Shown piece after piece: positions 63,255 through 64,000 of a stretch of 64,000 bases of DNA. Source of the stretch: Rhizobiaceae bacterium (lineage in GTDB: Bacteria; Pseudomonadota; Alphaproteobacteria; Rhizobiales; Rhizobiaceae). Both the position numbers and the translations under genes were made by a program. Positions within the stretch are counted from its first letter, which is position 1. The number at the start of each line of letters is the position of its first letter. The DNA is taken from NCBI GenBank assembly GCA_023953835.1, contig JAMLJB010000001.1, positions 1,922,001 to 1,986,000 on the forward strand. Reading direction: 5' to 3'. The notes below the pieces were generated by a model that saw only the letters and a program-made list of their open reading frames with translations, ran no database searches and was not told where the DNA came from.

Positions 63255-63986
63255 ATGGCGCGGCAGACAACCGTCCTGATAAGCGGCGCATCCTCGGGCG
63301 TCGGCCTTGCGCTTGCCACCATGCTGCACGGCCTCGGCTATCGCGTCGTCGCGGTCGCCCGCCATGTCAAAACGCTCAACGCGCTCGCAGCGAACGGCGT
63401 CGACGTGCGCAGCCTCGACATCCGAGACCGCCCGTCGCTGGAGGCGCTGGTCGAAAGCGTGCAGCCGGACGTACTCGTCTGCAATGCGGCAATCGCACGT
63501 TTCGGGCCGCTCGGCGGCGCGCCCGTATCGGACATAGACGATCAGGTTCAGACCAATCTGGTTGCCGTGATGGACCTCGTGCGTCTCGCACTGCCGGGCA
63601 TGAGGACGAGAAAGCGCGGCCATCTGGTCATATTGTCATCCCAGTCCGGTCACTATCCCTCCGCCAACCAGACGGTCTATGCGACGACAAAGGCGGCGCT
63701 GGCGATGCTCGTCAGTCAATTGCGGCTCGAACTGCTCGGCACCCCCGTCCGGGTGACGGAGATCATCCCCGGAAGGACGCGAACCAATATCTTCAACGAT
63801 GCGGTCGGCGACGCCGACGAAGCGAGGCGGCGCTTCTTTGACGGCATACAGCCGCTCGAACCTTCCGACGTGGCGGATGCAATCCGCTACGTCATTGAAG
63901 CGCCCGCGCATGTGAATGTGACGCGGCTGGAAATCCTCCCCGTCGGACAGGTGCCGGGCGGCCTTTCGACCGTTGCGGTCGAATAG
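63255..63986 (+). CDS. short-chain dehydrogenase/reductase (classical SDR)
   Basis: The 243-residue enzyme has the cofactor motif SGASSGVGLALA near residue 10, the NAA motif in VCNAAIARFG, the catalytic serine in LVILSSQSG and YATTK (Tyr, Lys) near 150. The GRTRTNIF segment follows, as in oxidoreductases of unknown substrate. Arg in VAVARHVKT near residue 36 suggests NADP preference. AGGGA precedes the ATG. It may be co-transcribed with the upstream binding-protein gene, hinting that it acts on the imported compound; that is inference. Confidence 0.87.
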   Translation: MARQTTVLISGASSGVGLALATMLHGLGYRVVAVARHVKTLNALAANGVDVRSLDIRDRPSLEALVESVQPDVLVCNAAIARFGPLGGAPVSDIDDQVQTNLVAVMDLVRLALPGMRTRKRGHLVILSSQSGHYPSANQTVYATTKAALAMLVSQLRLELLGTPVRVTEIIPGRTRTNIFNDAVGDADEARRRFFDGIQPLEPSDVADAIRYVIEAPAHVNVTRLEILPVGQVPGGLSTVAVE

Positions 63987-64000
63987 GCTAGGGTCGGGAC

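Overview
The window is 64 kb of GC-rich chromosome from an alphaproteobacterium of the order Hyphomicrobiales (Rhizobiales), most likely Phyllobacteriaceae (Mesorhizobium, Aquamicrobium or Nitratireductor relatives). The evidence is the 180-kDa type NAD-glutamate dehydrogenase, the order rplU-rpmA...obgE-proB-proA-nadD-rsfS-rlmH-envC-ctpA-yibQ-rppH, a Brucella-like 4-hydroxyproline epimerase, a liv operon carrying a DUF6867 gene, and rhizobial-type intergenic palindromes. Genus-level placement is inference. No rRNA operon, CRISPR array, prophage or insertion sequence with a transposase was seen.

Layout. 1-7 kb: the start of an MFS (UMF1-like) transporter, NAD-GDH, an AhpD-like peroxidase and an AGE-family epimerase. 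7-11.7 kb: a surface-polysaccharide group (SDR epimerase, initiating sugar transferase, a small exported protein, a large membrane-anchored Ig/NodB-like protein) and a cysteine-rich secreted protein. 11.8-16.5 kb: malonyl-CoA synthetase, tRNA-Ser(CGA), and a Zn/Cd/Pb P-type ATPase divergent from its MerR regulator. 16.3-28.7 kb: a 2-aminoethylphosphonate (AEP) uptake and catabolism regulon: ABC transporter phnSTU, a phosphonate-linked FAD oxidoreductase, phnW, a LysR regulator, then phnA-phnY. A 273-bp MITE-like element and a chromate transporter gene split the regulon. 29-43.9 kb: a housekeeping block (ribosomal proteins L21 and L27, Obg, proline biosynthesis, NAD biosynthesis, ribosome silencing and rRNA methylation, cell-wall hydrolase control, CtpA, RppH, alanine racemase and DadA). 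43.9-50.4 kb: mmsA with a LysR gene, then a GntR-controlled hydroxyproline pathway (hypD-hypO-hypRE). 50.7-56.9 kb: a complete branched-chain amino-acid ABC transporter whose LivG carries an unusual C-terminal helix-hairpin-helix extension. 56.9-64 kb: a methyltransferase, a GGDEF-EAL protein, two head-to-head paralogous solute-binding proteins and an SDR.

How it works together. AEP is imported by PhnSTU. PhnW turns it into phosphonoacetaldehyde, PhnY oxidises this to phosphonoacetate, and PhnA releases phosphate and acetate. The FAD oxidoreductase, fused translationally to phnW, probably widens the substrate range to N-substituted AEP. A 36-bp element shared by the phnW/lysR and phnA upstream regions is the best candidate for the LysR operator and ties the two halves of the split cluster into one regulon. 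Hydroxyproline is epimerised, oxidised and deaminated under GntR control through perfect TGATATATCA palindromes. The last enzyme of that pathway, a ketoglutarate-semialdehyde dehydrogenase, is not in the window.

Most promising items for follow-up: the shared phn element, the LivG-HhH fusion, the 56-codon gene between rplU and rpmA, the MITE that supplies the lysR stop codon, the intra-operon terminator after phnS, and the head-to-head orphan binding proteins.
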